Numbered from the stretch's first letter, positions 44,455 to 53,844 are shown. The stretch: DNA of 64,000 nt from Vulcanimicrobiota bacterium (GCA_027452165.1 DAIDGX010000019.1:124001-188000); one strand, 5' to 3'. A program made the numbers and translations. Notes: generated from the sequence alone by a model not told the origin.

Positions 44455-46177
44455 GATCCCCAAGCGCCGCTGCGACCGCGCGATAGACGTTGAGGCGCCC
44501 GCACCCTTCGTGCGGATCTCCGATATCGTCGGCGGTGCTGCACAGGAGCGCTTTCATCGCAGCGGGCGAATCGTACCGGCCGCCGACCCCGCTCACCGCA
44601 AGCACGAGCGCGGCCGCACCCGCCACGTGCGGCGTTGACATCGACGTTCCGGCGATGAGCGTACGGCAGTCGTTCGCTTCGCCGAAATAATCCGTTGCAC
44701 AGTCACCCGTGAAGTTCGTATCGGTCGGCGACGACATGTACGGCGTCGACGTCCAAATATTCTCGATCCAGTGCAGGTCGTCGAGATCGCTGCCATTGAG
44801 CGGGTCACCGCCGGGTGCGACGATCCCCCACGACGTCGCGCTCTTGAGCACGTTCGTCGCACCGTATTGACTGTAGCTCGCAACGTACTCCTGGTTCGGT
44901 CCCGTGTAACTCGTCGCGTTCGGTGCCCCGTCGTTGAGTGCGCTTGCACCGACCGCGATGACGCCGGGATCGCACCCCGGCGCCCCTACGACGCCCGTGC
45001 CGCCATTGCCCGATGCAGCCACGACGATCACGTTGTGTGCGATCGCGTTCGCAATGGCTTGACCTTCGATCGTTGAGGGATCTTGGCCGTTCACGCAGCC
45101 CGAGCCGACACCGAGGCTCAAGTTGATGACGTTTGCACCGTTCTGCACCGCATCGTCGATCGCGGAGGCAATATCGACGTCGGCGGCGCCGCACTGCGGA
45201 TCGTTTGCGGAGTTCGTCGGCGACGCGCACGTGTCGTCGGGTGTCGGAAAGACTCGATAGAGCATGAGCGACACGTTCCCGGCAGCGCCGGCAAAGCCGA
45301 AGCCATTTCCCGTAGTGGCAGCTGCAATTCCGGTGACGTCGGTACCGTGACCGTCGGGATCCGTAGCGTATCCTCCCGTACTTTGCACGCCATTCTGATC
45401 GGTGATGAAGCAGCGGGTCAACGCGATGCTGCCACCCGCGAGATCAGGGTGCGTCACATCGGCGCCGGTGTCGATGACCGCAAGCTTCACGCTGGTCGAG
45501 CCGAGCGCGTTTGGACTATAGACACCGCTGCCGTTCGAGGATTGCGAATACGCAAACGCATCGCCCAGACCAATCACGTGCATATCCCACTGCCCCGGAA
45601 CCGACGCCGATTCATAGTATGGCGCCGCGGTTCCGGTGCCGCCGCGAAAATACGGATCGTTCGTCACGTACGGCGCGTTAACCGTAAGCGTACGCGCGCG
45701 CATCGACGGCTGAGCGGAGATGACACCCGGCAACGAGCGTAGCGACGCTGCAAGGGCGTCGGCTTGCGCGGGTTCGACCGCCAGCACGTGCGCCGCGGTT
45801 CCGAGTGCGGAGAAGCGGACCGTTTGCACGACGCGGGCGCCGAAGGCGCTCGCGCGTGCATCGACCGCGGTCGTGCTTGCAAGGTTCGCCGGTGTGTAGG
45901 TAACGACGACAAGCCGGCGATCGGCAAAGCCGCTCGCGGAGGATGGCGCACGGCGCACGATGCTGCCTCGTTGCGCGCTTCGTACGAGGCCGTAACTCGA
46001 CGTTGACGTGGGACACGCAAACGCGCTCGACGAGCTCACCGGCATCGACGTCGCCGTCGGAAACGGGGTCGGAAAGATCCCGCCGCCACCGCCGGATGAG
46101 CCGCCGCCACCACAGGCCGTGAGCGTGAGCGATGCCACCGCAAGCACGGTGATGACGAAGCGAGCCGAATGGTACAT
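44441..46177 (-). CDS. S8 subtilisin-like protease lipoprotein
   Basis: 578 residues. Lipobox LTAC (Cys 22) with a CGGGGSSGGGGG linker, then a fervidolysin-like propeptide region (about 85-165), and the S8 catalytic domain: D236 in VIDTGADVTHPDL, H277 in DGHGTDVTG, the N of AASGNGG and S512 in GTSMSTPHVAG. It cuts extracellular proteins while anchored on a membrane. It follows cinA by 43 bases. An intron-free GC-rich gene of the same style as the S53 gene; the two share the poly-Gly linker. Confidence 0.93.
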   Translation of the reverse strand: MYHSARFVITVLAVASLTLTACGGGGSSGGGGGIFPTPFPTATSMPVSSSSAFACPTSTSSYGLVRSAQRGSIVRRAPSSASGFADRRLVVVTYTPANLASTTAVDARASAFGARVVQTVRFSALGTAAHVLAVEPAQADALAASLRSLPGVISAQPSMRARTLTVNAPYVTNDPYFRGGTGTAAPYYESASVPGQWDMHVIGLGDAFAYSQSSNGSGVYSPNALGSTSVKLAVIDTGADVTHPDLAGGSIALTRCFITDQNGVQSTGGYATDPDGHGTDVTGIAAATTGNGFGFAGAAGNVSLMLYRVFPTPDDTCASPTNSANDPQCGAADVDIASAIDDAVQNGANVINLSLGVGSGCVNGQDPSTIEGQAIANAIAHNVIVVAASGNGGTGVVGAPGCDPGVIAVGASALNDGAPNATSYTGPNQEYVASYSQYGATNVLKSATSWGIVAPGGDPLNGSDLDDLHWIENIWTSTPYMSSPTDTNFTGDCATDYFGEANDCRTLIAGTSMSTPHVAGAAALVLAVSGVGGRYDSPAAMKALLCSTADDIGDPHEGCGRLNVYRAVAAALGDPNLP

Positions 46178-46220
46178 GAAAACGTTCCCCCGATACCTTT
46201 CTACCCGGAGAACGCTCGCG

Positions 46221-47468
46221 CTATCGCAAAAGTTCTCTCCAGAGCAGACCGAGCATCATCACGGAAGCGCGGCGTTGGATCGCGTCGCGGTCGCCACGAA
46301 AGGTCAACGACCAACTGCGCGTCTGCACCCCATCGTCGAAGGCGAAACAGACCAGCCCGACGGGCTTCTCGGCGGTGCCGCCGGCTGGACCGGCGATACC
46401 GCTCGTCGAGATACCGATCGTCGATCCTAAGCGTTCGCGCGCTCCGCGCGCCATCTCGAGCACCGTGCGCTCGCTCACTGATCCCGCCTCGTCGAGCGTC
46501 GCTTGGGAAACGCCGAGCGCCGTAACCTTCACCGCGTTCTCATACGCAACGATGCCGCCACGAAAAGCGGCCGAGGCGCCCGGGACGGCGGTCACCGCTG
46601 CGGCGATGCGGCCGCCCGTGCACGACTCTGCGATCCCAAGGGTCGCTCCCCGCTCGATGAGTAAGCGCACGATGACAGCCGCGATCGGCTCGTGGTCGCG
46701 CGCGTACACGAACCCTTTCAGCCGCGATGCGATCTCACGTTCGAGCGGCGCGATCATCGCCTGAGCCTGCGCTGCGGAGTCGGCCTTGGCCATGATCTTC
46801 ACGTCGCACTGCCCTTCGTGGGCGAGCACCGCGATCTTCGGATTTTCGCTCGCGCGAAACAGATCGGCGATGCGATGGTCGATCTCCGACTCACCGAGGT
46901 TGATCGTGTGCAGCACGCGCGTCGTAATCGATGCAGTAAGTCCGAATCGTTCGCGCAGGTACGGGATCGCATGCTCGCTCAGCATCGGCTTCATCTCGCG
47001 CGGAACGCCCGGCATCGCAACGATGAACTTGCCCTCCTTCCCGAACGCGATGAATCCCGGCGCCGTACCGCGCGGATTTACGAGCACGTGGGCACCGCGC
47101 GGGATCTCGGCCTGTTTGCGATTGTTTTCGCGCATCTCGCGCCCCATCGCTGCGAAGAACTCTTGCATCTGACGCAACGACGGCTCGTGCACTTCGGTCT
47201 CGAGGCCAAGCGCGTCGCAGACGGCCTCCTTGGTGAGATCGTCCACGGTCGGCCCCAGGCCGCCCGTCGTGATCGCGCCATCGACGCGTTCGAGCACTGA
47301 GCGCAGCGTTGCGGCGATGCGCGCACGGTTATCGCCGACCGCGTGGGTGCCGAGCACGTCGATGCCGTTTGCCGCTAGTTGCGCCGCCACGTACACGGTA
47401 TTGGTGTCGGTCAACTGTCCGAGCAACAACTCGGTCCCGACGGCGACGAGTTCGACCCGTAGCGACAT
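46221..47468 (-). CDS. cinA: CinA-type nicotinamide-nucleotide amidase / MoCF-domain protein
   Basis: 415 residues. N-terminal molybdopterin-binding-like domain (VAVGTELLLGQLTDTNTVYVAAQLA; ITTGGLGPTVDDLTKEAV; MPGVPREMKPML) and C-terminal NMN deamidase domain (TLGIAESCTGGRIAAAVTAVPGAS, SGIAGPAGGTAEKPVG). CinA deamidates NMN and has ADP-ribose pyrophosphatase activity in some species. Its position behind nadE and the nitrilase fits NAD metabolism. Three bases separate it from the precorrin-2 dehydrogenase. Confidence 0.95.
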   Translation of the reverse strand: MSLRVELVAVGTELLLGQLTDTNTVYVAAQLAANGIDVLGTHAVGDNRARIAATLRSVLERVDGAITTGGLGPTVDDLTKEAVCDALGLETEVHEPSLRQMQEFFAAMGREMRENNRKQAEIPRGAHVLVNPRGTAPGFIAFGKEGKFIVAMPGVPREMKPMLSEHAIPYLRERFGLTASITTRVLHTINLGESEIDHRIADLFRASENPKIAVLAHEGQCDVKIMAKADSAAQAQAMIAPLEREIASRLKGFVYARDHEPIAAVIVRLLIERGATLGIAESCTGGRIAAAVTAVPGASAAFRGGIVAYENAVKVTALGVSQATLDEAGSVSERTVLEMARGARERLGSTIGISTSGIAGPAGGTAEKPVGLVCFAFDDGVQTRSWSLTFRGDRDAIQRRASVMMLGLLWRELLR

Positions 47469-47471
47469 GCG

Positions 47472-48092
47472 CTACTCCTTCTCGAGCATGCTCGGGCCGA
47501 GGCGTTCGAGCTCCTCGCGAAACCAGCGCGGATACGTAAACGCGATGCGCACGTCGAACCCGTCGGCCGCATCGATCATCGCCTTGCGGCGCAATGCGCC
47601 GTTCGCCGCGCCGGGAAAACGCCGCTTGACGCGCGTCTTCTGCGTGGCGAGGCAGGCGATGAATCGTTCGAACGTAGCATCCATCGCCTCTTGTGCCCGC
47701 TCCTTGAGACGTTTGCCGACGCGCGGCGCGAGGCCGGTCGTCGAGACGGCGATCCGTACCGGCCCCGACTTCGCGATCGCGGTCATCGCAACGAAGCCGT
47801 GCGCAGGCTGATCGATGCAGCAGAGCAGGAAGCGGTGCACGTCCGCGAGGTCACGCAAACGACGGCAGAGAGCTTCGTCCTGGGGCGTTGCGATCACGAA
47901 GAAGGCGTCAATGACGTCCTCGTCGCGCAACGACGAAGGGTCGTCGATCCAGCGTACATCAGCACCCGATTCGCGCAAGGCCGCACGTTTTTCCACTGCC
48001 TCACGATCGTCGCGCGTGCCGATCACGACGCAGCGACGGCCCATCAGGTTCAGGCTTACAGGGAAGAACGGCGCTTGATCGAGGGTCGGCAT
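47472..48092 (-). CDS. Precorrin-2 dehydrogenase/sirohydrochlorin ferrochelatase-like protein
   Basis: 206 residues. FFPVSLNLMGRRCVVIGTRDDREAVEKRAALRESGADV is the NAD-binding opening of CysG-N/Met8-type enzymes, followed by FFVIATPQDEALCRRL and SGPVRIAVSTTGLAPRVGKRLKERAQ. These oxidise precorrin-2 to sirohydrochlorin in sirohaem synthesis, and some also insert iron. The usual xGxGxVAxRK is altered (VIGTRDDREAVEKR), so activity could be reduced. TGATG overlap with nadE. There is no sirohaem methyltransferase gene in the window. Confidence 0.82.
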   Translation of the reverse strand: MPTLDQAPFFPVSLNLMGRRCVVIGTRDDREAVEKRAALRESGADVRWIDDPSSLRDEDVIDAFFVIATPQDEALCRRLRDLADVHRFLLCCIDQPAHGFVAMTAIAKSGPVRIAVSTTGLAPRVGKRLKERAQEAMDATFERFIACLATQKTRVKRRFPGAANGALRRKAMIDAADGFDVRIAFTYPRWFREELERLGPSMLEKE

Positions 48093-48946
48093 CAGAAATC
48101 CACCGGGCGCAGGTAGAACTCGTTGATCGCCGTGTTGCTCAGCATTGCCGTCGTCGGCAAATGGCGTTTCCAATGCGTGGAATCGACCCGGCGGCGCACG
48201 AGCGCGACATCGGCCGGATCGAATCCGCGTTCCACGAGTTGCGCATTCGAATACCCTTGCAACAGTTGATCCAAGATCGCGTCGGCCCGCGCGTAGGTGA
48301 TGCCGAGATCGCCCTCATCGGTTTGATCGGCCTCCAAGTCGGCGCTTGGCGCTTTCTCCACGAGCCCGGACGGGACGCCGAGGTGCCGTGCAAGCGCCCA
48401 AACTTGTGTCTTGAAAAGATCGCCGAGCGGATTGAGCGGTGGCGTGTCGTCGGCATGCCAGGTGAAGTACCCGAGCAGGCGCTCGGTCTTGTTTCCAGTG
48501 CCGATCGGGAGCGCACCGAGTTTGGCCGATTGATCGAAGAGCACGAGCATGCGCGTGCGCGCCATCACGTTACCGCGCCGCCGCGCATCCGCATCGGGCT
48601 CGAATTGGAGATAGCCATCGACCGCAGCGGTGATCTCGATCGTGCGGCAATGGATGCCGAGCGCATCGACGACGAGTTGCGCGTCCGTGAGGCTCGCCGC
48701 GCTCGAGGTAGCATACGGCATGCGAAACGCGTACACGTTCTCGGCTCCGAGCGCACGCGCACAGAGAAACGCGGTCACCGCAGAATCGACGCCGCCCGAG
48801 AGCCCCACCACGGCACGCCGGATACCACGACGCTCAACCAGTTCGTCGTGCAAGAACGCAACGAGCCAGCGCGCGGCAAGGCCGGCATTGATCGTCGGCC
48901 CGTGCAGTGCCGCAGCATACGACGGGCGCACCTCAGCGATCGTCAC
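48092..48946 (-). CDS. nadE: NAD synthetase (NH3-dependent domain)
   Basis: 284 residues. PP-loop SGGVDS (50-55), LGTGNKTERLLGYFTWHADD (NaAD/ATP site), LFKTQVWALARHLGVP and KAPSADLEADQTDEGDLGITY. It adenylates deamido-NAD and adds ammonia. It lacks the glutaminase domain, which is encoded by the gene immediately upstream and overlapping by ATGA. Confidence 0.95.
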   Translation of the reverse strand: MTIAEVRPSYAAALHGPTINAGLAARWLVAFLHDELVERRGIRRAVVGLSGGVDSAVTAFLCARALGAENVYAFRMPYATSSAASLTDAQLVVDALGIHCRTIEITAAVDGYLQFEPDADARRRGNVMARTRMLVLFDQSAKLGALPIGTGNKTERLLGYFTWHADDTPPLNPLGDLFKTQVWALARHLGVPSGLVEKAPSADLEADQTDEGDLGITYARADAILDQLLQGYSNAQLVERGFDPADVALVRRRVDSTHWKRHLPTTAMLSNTAINEFYLRPVDF

Positions 48947-49857
48947 GACGTGCGTCCTTTCGGCAGCGGCAACTCATCGTCGAGCAGCAGATCGGGCAGG
49001 ACCGCGTTCAGATCGCCAAGCAGCGGCAGCGATGCGCGCGCGAGATCGGCCTCGCGTAGATCGACCACCCCGCGCACGATGCACCCACCGAGGTCGGGGG
49101 CCTGCACCTGAATCGTACCGCGCGGATCGACCACGCACGACGATCCCGTCATGCCCTTCCCGCCCTCGAAGCCGGTGAGACCGGCGTAGAGTACGTACAC
49201 GCCGTGCTCGGCGGCCGTCGCGCACAAGATCTCGCGCCAACGCGCGACCGAGCGCATCTCGGTTTCGCCGTCGATGCCGCGCCCCGGCGCCGCCGACGGC
49301 ACGATCAGCACGCGCGCACCTTTGATCGCAGCGATCGTCGGCATGATGGCGTGCCAGAGGTCCTCGCAAATCAAGATCGCGGCCGGGCCGAGCACGCTTG
49401 CGAACGTCTGCAGGCGGCGCCCGCGCGAGAGAAAGCGCTCCTCGTCGAAGACGCCGTAGGTCGGCAAGAACATTTTGCGGTGCACGTGCACGACCTCGTG
49501 CGAACCGCCCGCAATGCGCAGGTAGAGCGCGCTGTTGTAGTACGTGCCGCCGTCGTTCTCGTAGAAACCGCAAGCGAGTTCGACCGCCCGGTCGCCGCAC
49601 GCCACGCGCCACGTCGTTGCCAGATCGTGGGCGAACTCTTCGGTCGAGCGCGCAAGCTCGTACACGGCCCCCTCGAGAAAGTAGCCGGTGGTCGCTGCTT
49701 CGGGCAAGACCACGAGCGCCGGCGTCGTCTCGCCGATAGCCAACTGCGCGAACGACTCGCCAATCTGCGCGAGGTTTTCGGCATAGCGGCCCTTCGCTGG
49801 CTTTACCTGCAGGATCGCGACCTCGAACACACCGGCTGCGTTAATGGTGCGCTCCAC
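48943..49857 (-). CDS. Nitrilase-type amidase, likely glutaminase subunit of NAD synthetase
   Basis: 304 residues, carbon-nitrogen hydrolase family. Catalytic triad E53 (VVLPEAATTGYFLEG), K128 (VHRKMFLPTYGVFDEERFL), C164 (ILICEDLWH). The K..LP.Y.VFDE.R.F block is typical of the glutaminase domain of glutamine-dependent NadE and differs from general nitrilases. The ATGA overlap with nadE supports a split version of that enzyme. Alternative: another amidase of the family acting on NAD precursors. Overlaps the downstream end of the disulfide reductase by 17 bases. Confidence 0.85.
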   Translation of the reverse strand: MERTINAAGVFEVAILQVKPAKGRYAENLAQIGESFAQLAIGETTPALVVLPEAATTGYFLEGAVYELARSTEEFAHDLATTWRVACGDRAVELACGFYENDGGTYYNSALYLRIAGGSHEVVHVHRKMFLPTYGVFDEERFLSRGRRLQTFASVLGPAAILICEDLWHAIMPTIAAIKGARVLIVPSAAPGRGIDGETEMRSVARWREILCATAAEHGVYVLYAGLTGFEGGKGMTGSSCVVDPRGTIQVQAPDLGGCIVRGVVDLREADLARASLPLLGDLNAVLPDLLLDDELPLPKGRTS

Positions 49858-51277
49858 TCGTAGCGACCTCGATCATCTGATCCTCCGCCGTCTTCTTCCC
49901 GCACGCCGCAGCGCATGTTTCGGCGGGATAGGTCCAAATCTCGGCAAGGGTGGGATGAAGGTGCGGGATGCGCATGAACTCATCGACCGTACCCCGATAG
50001 TGCATCGCGACGATCACTTCGTGGATCAACTCCGAGGCTTGCGGCCCGATGATCGATGCGCCAAGGATCTCTCCCGTCTTCCGATCGGCCATCATCTTCA
50101 CAAAGCCGTGCGTGGTGTTTAGGCACATCGCTTTGCCGTGGTCGGCAAAATCGTAGCGCCCGACGCAATACGCGACGCCGTCACGCTGCAGTTGCTTCTC
50201 GCTGCGTCCAACCACGGCGATCTGCGGATCGGAGAAGATCGTGTGCGCCGGAAAGACGCGGTAATCCGCGGCTTCGGAACCGTCGACGACGGCATTTCGA
50301 GCTGCGATCTCGCCCTGGTAGATCGCAACGTGCACGAGCGGGTAATCACCCGTGACGTCGCCGACGGCGAAGATGCGGGGATTGCTCGTGCGCAGGGTGA
50401 GATCGACGCCGATACCCTTGCGCGCGTCGAATGCAACCCCCGCCATCTCGAGATCGAGGCCAGCGACGTTCGGAACGCGCCCGAGCGCGTTAAATATTTC
50501 ATCGGCGACGATCTCGCGCGAAGTGTCGCCGACACGCACGTGCACGACCTTCTTTCCGTCACGGAGCTCGACGCCTTCGAACGAGGCGTGCGCCACCACC
50601 TCGATGCCGTCCTCGCGATAGTAGCGCGTGAGCGCATCACCGATATCGTCATCCTGCTCGGTCAACAGATGCCCCGAGCGAATGACCATCGTCGTCGTCG
50701 CGCCCATGCGGGCGAGGAACTGACCGAGTTCACACGCCGTGTAACCGCCGCCGAGCACGACGACCGATTGGGGCACCGCTTCGAGCTCGAGCACCGCATC
50801 GGTGTCGAGGTAACCCGCTTCGGCAAGGCCTGGAATCGCCGGTGACGAGGTGATGCTCCCGGTCGCAATAACGAATTTCGGCGCGCGCAGCACGGTGTCG
50901 TCACCGACCTGCAGTTCGCCGTCCGAGAGAAAGCGCGCGCTTCCCATGTAGGTCGGGAACGTGTTGATGCCATCGATGCGATACTCGGCAAACTCCGCGA
51001 TCAGACGCCGTTTGCGCTCGGCGATAAAAGGCATATCGGCCGCGATCGTTCCGTCGATACGAATGCCGAGCGCTCCCGCAGAACGGGCGCCGGCAATGGC
51101 GTCGCTCGAAGCGATCAGCGCCTTACTCGGCATGCAGCCGCGCAGGATGCACAGCCCGCCAAGCGGGCCGCGATCGACCAGCGCGACCGAAGCACCCAGG
51201 TCGCGCGCCGTGCGCGCGGCGGCGTAGCCGCCGGAACCGGCGCCGACGATCACGAGGTCGTACTCGAAGCTCTTCAT
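49841..51277 (-). CDS. FAD-dependent disulfide reductase (dihydrolipoyl dehydrogenase/mercuric-reductase-like)
   Basis: 478 residues. FAD Rossmann motif VGAGSGGYAAA (11-21), redox pair C43/C48 in GGLCILRGCMPSKAL, NAD site VVLGGGYTACELGQFLARMG, and C-terminal dimer domain with HLHPTLAEIW (the His-Pro-Thr base motif). It reduces a disulphide with NAD(P)H, for example lipoamide. The redox motif CILRGC is different from the CLNVGC of standard Lpd, so another substrate is likely. Downstream of glpX and upstream of the nitrilase gene. The extended frame from 51712 is antisense to glpX and not used. Confidence 0.87.
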   Translation of the reverse strand: MKSFEYDLVIVGAGSGGYAAARTARDLGASVALVDRGPLGGLCILRGCMPSKALIASSDAIAGARSAGALGIRIDGTIAADMPFIAERKRRLIAEFAEYRIDGINTFPTYMGSARFLSDGELQVGDDTVLRAPKFVIATGSITSSPAIPGLAEAGYLDTDAVLELEAVPQSVVVLGGGYTACELGQFLARMGATTTMVIRSGHLLTEQDDDIGDALTRYYREDGIEVVAHASFEGVELRDGKKVVHVRVGDTSREIVADEIFNALGRVPNVAGLDLEMAGVAFDARKGIGVDLTLRTSNPRIFAVGDVTGDYPLVHVAIYQGEIAARNAVVDGSEAADYRVFPAHTIFSDPQIAVVGRSEKQLQRDGVAYCVGRYDFADHGKAMCLNTTHGFVKMMADRKTGEILGASIIGPQASELIHEVIVAMHYRGTVDEFMRIPHLHPTLAEIWTYPAETCAAACGKKTAEDQMIEVATSGAHH

Positions 51278-51330
51278 GTCATCCCCTACAACGCCCGTCG
51301 GGCGCGATCGGTTGAGGGCGCGAATGCCTT

Positions 51331-52275
51331 TTAGCGGCTCGGCCGCGCTCCCAGGCGATGCACGGATTCGATGAAGCGCACCGTGCCCGAGGCATGCACG
51401 AGAATCGAGTGCGTGCGCGCGTGGTTTCCGAAAAGGCGCACGCCACGCATGAGATCGCCGTCGGTGATTCCGGTCGCACAGAAGATCACGTTCTCGCTCT
51501 TGACCAGATCGTCGATCGTCAGCACCCGATCCAAGTTGCCGAACCCCATTGCGATCGCCCGCTGCGCCTCTTGCTCGTTGCGTGGTTCCAACCGCCCCAT
51601 GAAGTTCCCGCCCAAGCACTTGATCGCAGCGGCCGCTAGCACGCCTTCGGGCGCGCCGCCGGTTCCAAGCGCCATGTGAATGCCGGTAGTATCGATCGCG
51701 GTCGCGATGCACGCATCGACGTCGCCGTCCGAGATCAGCTTGATCCGCGCCCCGGAATCACGCACCTGACGAATTAGATCGGCATGACGGGGCCGGTCGA
51801 GGATGACGACGCAGACGTCGTTGATCGGCTTCTCGAGAGCGTTTGCGACCGCTTCGATGTTCTCGCGGACCGGCGCGTCGATGTGCACGTACGGTGCGGC
51901 TTTCGGCCCCACGGCGAGCTTCTTCATGTACGAATCGGGCGCGTGCAACAGGCCGCCGCGCTCCGCAATTGCCATCACCGCAATCGAGTTTGGCAGGCCG
52001 TTCGCGACGAGGTTCGTTCCTTCGACCGGATCGACCGCGATATCGACCTCCATGCCGCCGCGACCAAGCTCCTCACCGATGAAGAGCATGGGCGCCTCAT
52101 CGCGCTCCCCCTCGCCGATCACGATACGGCCGGAGATCGCCATATCGCCGAGCGACTCGCGCATCCGTTCGACGGCCGCGCCGTCGGCCGCGTCGCGCTC
52201 GCCACGCCCCATCCAGCGCGAGGCGGCAAGCGCCGCACTCTCGGTTACTTTTACGAAATCGAGGGAGTTGACCAT
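51331..52275 (-). CDS. glpX: Class II fructose-1,6-bisphosphatase
   Basis: 314 residues. GlpX-type lithium-sensitive FBPase of gluconeogenesis: VIGEGERDEAPML, VDPVEGTNLVANGLPNSIAVMA (D-P-V-E-G-T metal/phosphate motif), AIDTTGIHMALGTGGAPEGVLAAAAIKCLGG. The ATG at 52275 is preceded by AGAGG. It diverges from the PIG-V gene with only 27 bases between the start codons. Confidence 0.95.
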   Translation of the reverse strand: MVNSLDFVKVTESAALAASRWMGRGERDAADGAAVERMRESLGDMAISGRIVIGEGERDEAPMLFIGEELGRGGMEVDIAVDPVEGTNLVANGLPNSIAVMAIAERGGLLHAPDSYMKKLAVGPKAAPYVHIDAPVRENIEAVANALEKPINDVCVVILDRPRHADLIRQVRDSGARIKLISDGDVDACIATAIDTTGIHMALGTGGAPEGVLAAAAIKCLGGNFMGRLEPRNEQEAQRAIAMGFGNLDRVLTIDDLVKSENVIFCATGITDGDLMRGVRLFGNHARTHSILVHASGTVRFIESVHRLGARPSR

Positions 52276-52305
52276 GGAGCGAGCCTCTACAAGGGAAGCT
52301 CCATG
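52273..52305. repeat. Inverted repeat carrying both divergent start codons
   Basis: CATGGAGC (52273-52280) and GCTCCATG (52298-52305) are perfect 8-bp inverted arms with 17 bases between. The left arm contains the glpX start (minus) and the right arm the PIG-V start (plus). The intergenic part is too short for two ordinary promoters. Confidence 0.7.
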
Positions 52306-53844
52306 ATTCCTTTAAGAAGTTGCGCCGTGTCCGCCCACGTCCACGCCCCCACGTCACGTCCGCACAATTCGCTCGCGAGCGATCTGCTCTCGGCCGGTCC
52401 CATGCCCTTTGCGGCGGTAGCACTCGCCGGCTTCACCATCGGCTTCTTCGCCTGGATCTCGGTCATCGTTCCGTGGCATCTCCCGGCCCTCTCCGAGCTC
52501 GGGCTCGTTGTGGGCACCCTCGGCGGAGCGGCTACGACGCTGCTTGCCTGGGTAGGGTACGCCCGCTACTTCGCGCGCCGATCGGGTGCGACATTTGCCA
52601 GATCGCTGCGCTATGACGCGTTGACCTGGGCGCCGTTCATCCTGCTGTGGCTCGCTTACGTGCTGCCCCTTGCGACCACGCACGGCGGCGCGCGCATCTT
52701 CGTCATTTGCGGCACCGTCTTCGCGATCGGCAAAGTGCTGATCGCGGCGCGCTTCAACCAAACCGTGCGCGAGGTGCTCCTAGACTTCGTCGCCACGCGC
52801 GCGGCCATCATCGTGATCGCAGAACTGGCGGCCGTGATCATCGGCCAGCGCGCGGGCACGCACGTGCAAGAATCGTCGCACTTGCTGCTCAACGTGTGGG
52901 GCCGCTGGGACGCCGTGCACTACCTCGACATCGCCACGCACGGGTACCAGGGCACCGAGATGGCGTTCTTCCCGCTCTTCCCGATGCTCATTCGCATCCT
53001 CGGACGGCTGGTTGGAAACCACCTGATCGCAGGGCTCTTGATCTCGAACGCATCGTTCTTCTTCGGGTTGCTCTTTCTGTACAAACTCTTCGAGCACGAG
53101 TACGACCGTCCGGTCGCGCGGCGCGCGATCTTCTACATCTCGATCTTTCCGTCGGCGGTCTTCTTCTCGGCCGTGTACACCGAGTCGCTCTTCTTCATGC
53201 TGACGGTGGCTTCGTTTTACTACATGCGCGCGCACCGTTGGTGGCTCGCCGGCGCCATCGGGTTCTTCGCCGCGATGTCGCGTGTCGAAGGCGTCTTGCT
53301 CGCGATTCCGTTTGCAATCGAGTGGTTCTCCCAGCGCAACGCGTTCAAGCAGAACCTCATCTCGCTGCTCGCCGGGGGCTTGATCCCAGGCGGCCTCTTC
53401 GTGTACATGGCCTACCTTTGGGTGCTTCGGGCCGATCCGCTCTACTTCTCGCACGTGCAGTCGCATTGGGGCCGGCATCTCGCCCCGCCGTGGGTGAGCA
53501 TCATCGATGCCTTCACCAAGATCGCGCATGCAAGCCAAGGCCAGACGGTGGCAAATCAATCCCTTGAGATCGCGTTCACCGCGCTTATGATCGGCGTGCT
53601 CGCCGGCGGCTGGAAACTGCTGCGCCCATCGTTCATCGCCTACATGGCGCTCTCGATTCTGATCCCTATGTCCACATCGAGCCTCATGAGCATGCCGCGC
53701 TTCGCGCTCGTGCTCTTTCCGATGTTCGGCATCCTCGCGCGCTGGGGCGACCGGCCGTGGGTCAACAACCTGATCCTGGCCTTCTCGCTTCCGCTCCTTG
53801 GACTTTTCACCGTCCTCTTCGCAGATTGGTATTGGGTTGCATAA
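52303..53844 (+). CDS. PIG-V-like membrane mannosyltransferase
   Basis: 513 residues with about 10 predicted transmembrane helices. The PIG-V/GPI-mannosyltransferase hallmark is the periplasmic GRWDAVHYLDIATHGYQG (the WD.xxYl.Ia..GY block), and the central AIFYISIFPSAVFFSAVYTESLF is the matching family segment. Such proteins transfer mannose from a polyprenyl-phosphate sugar. Start at the ATG 52303 with AAGGGA at the right distance. It overlaps GtrA (inferred start) by eight bases, so the three following genes form an operon. Confidence 0.85.
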   Translation: MIPLRSCAVSAHVHAPTSRPHNSLASDLLSAGPMPFAAVALAGFTIGFFAWISVIVPWHLPALSELGLVVGTLGGAATTLLAWVGYARYFARRSGATFARSLRYDALTWAPFILLWLAYVLPLATTHGGARIFVICGTVFAIGKVLIAARFNQTVREVLLDFVATRAAIIVIAELAAVIIGQRAGTHVQESSHLLLNVWGRWDAVHYLDIATHGYQGTEMAFFPLFPMLIRILGRLVGNHLIAGLLISNASFFFGLLFLYKLFEHEYDRPVARRAIFYISIFPSAVFFSAVYTESLFFMLTVASFYYMRAHRWWLAGAIGFFAAMSRVEGVLLAIPFAIEWFSQRNAFKQNLISLLAGGLIPGGLFVYMAYLWVLRADPLYFSHVQSHWGRHLAPPWVSIIDAFTKIAHASQGQTVANQSLEIAFTALMIGVLAGGWKLLRPSFIAYMALSILIPMSTSSLMSMPRFALVLFPMFGILARWGDRPWVNNLILAFSLPLLGLFTVLFADWYWVA

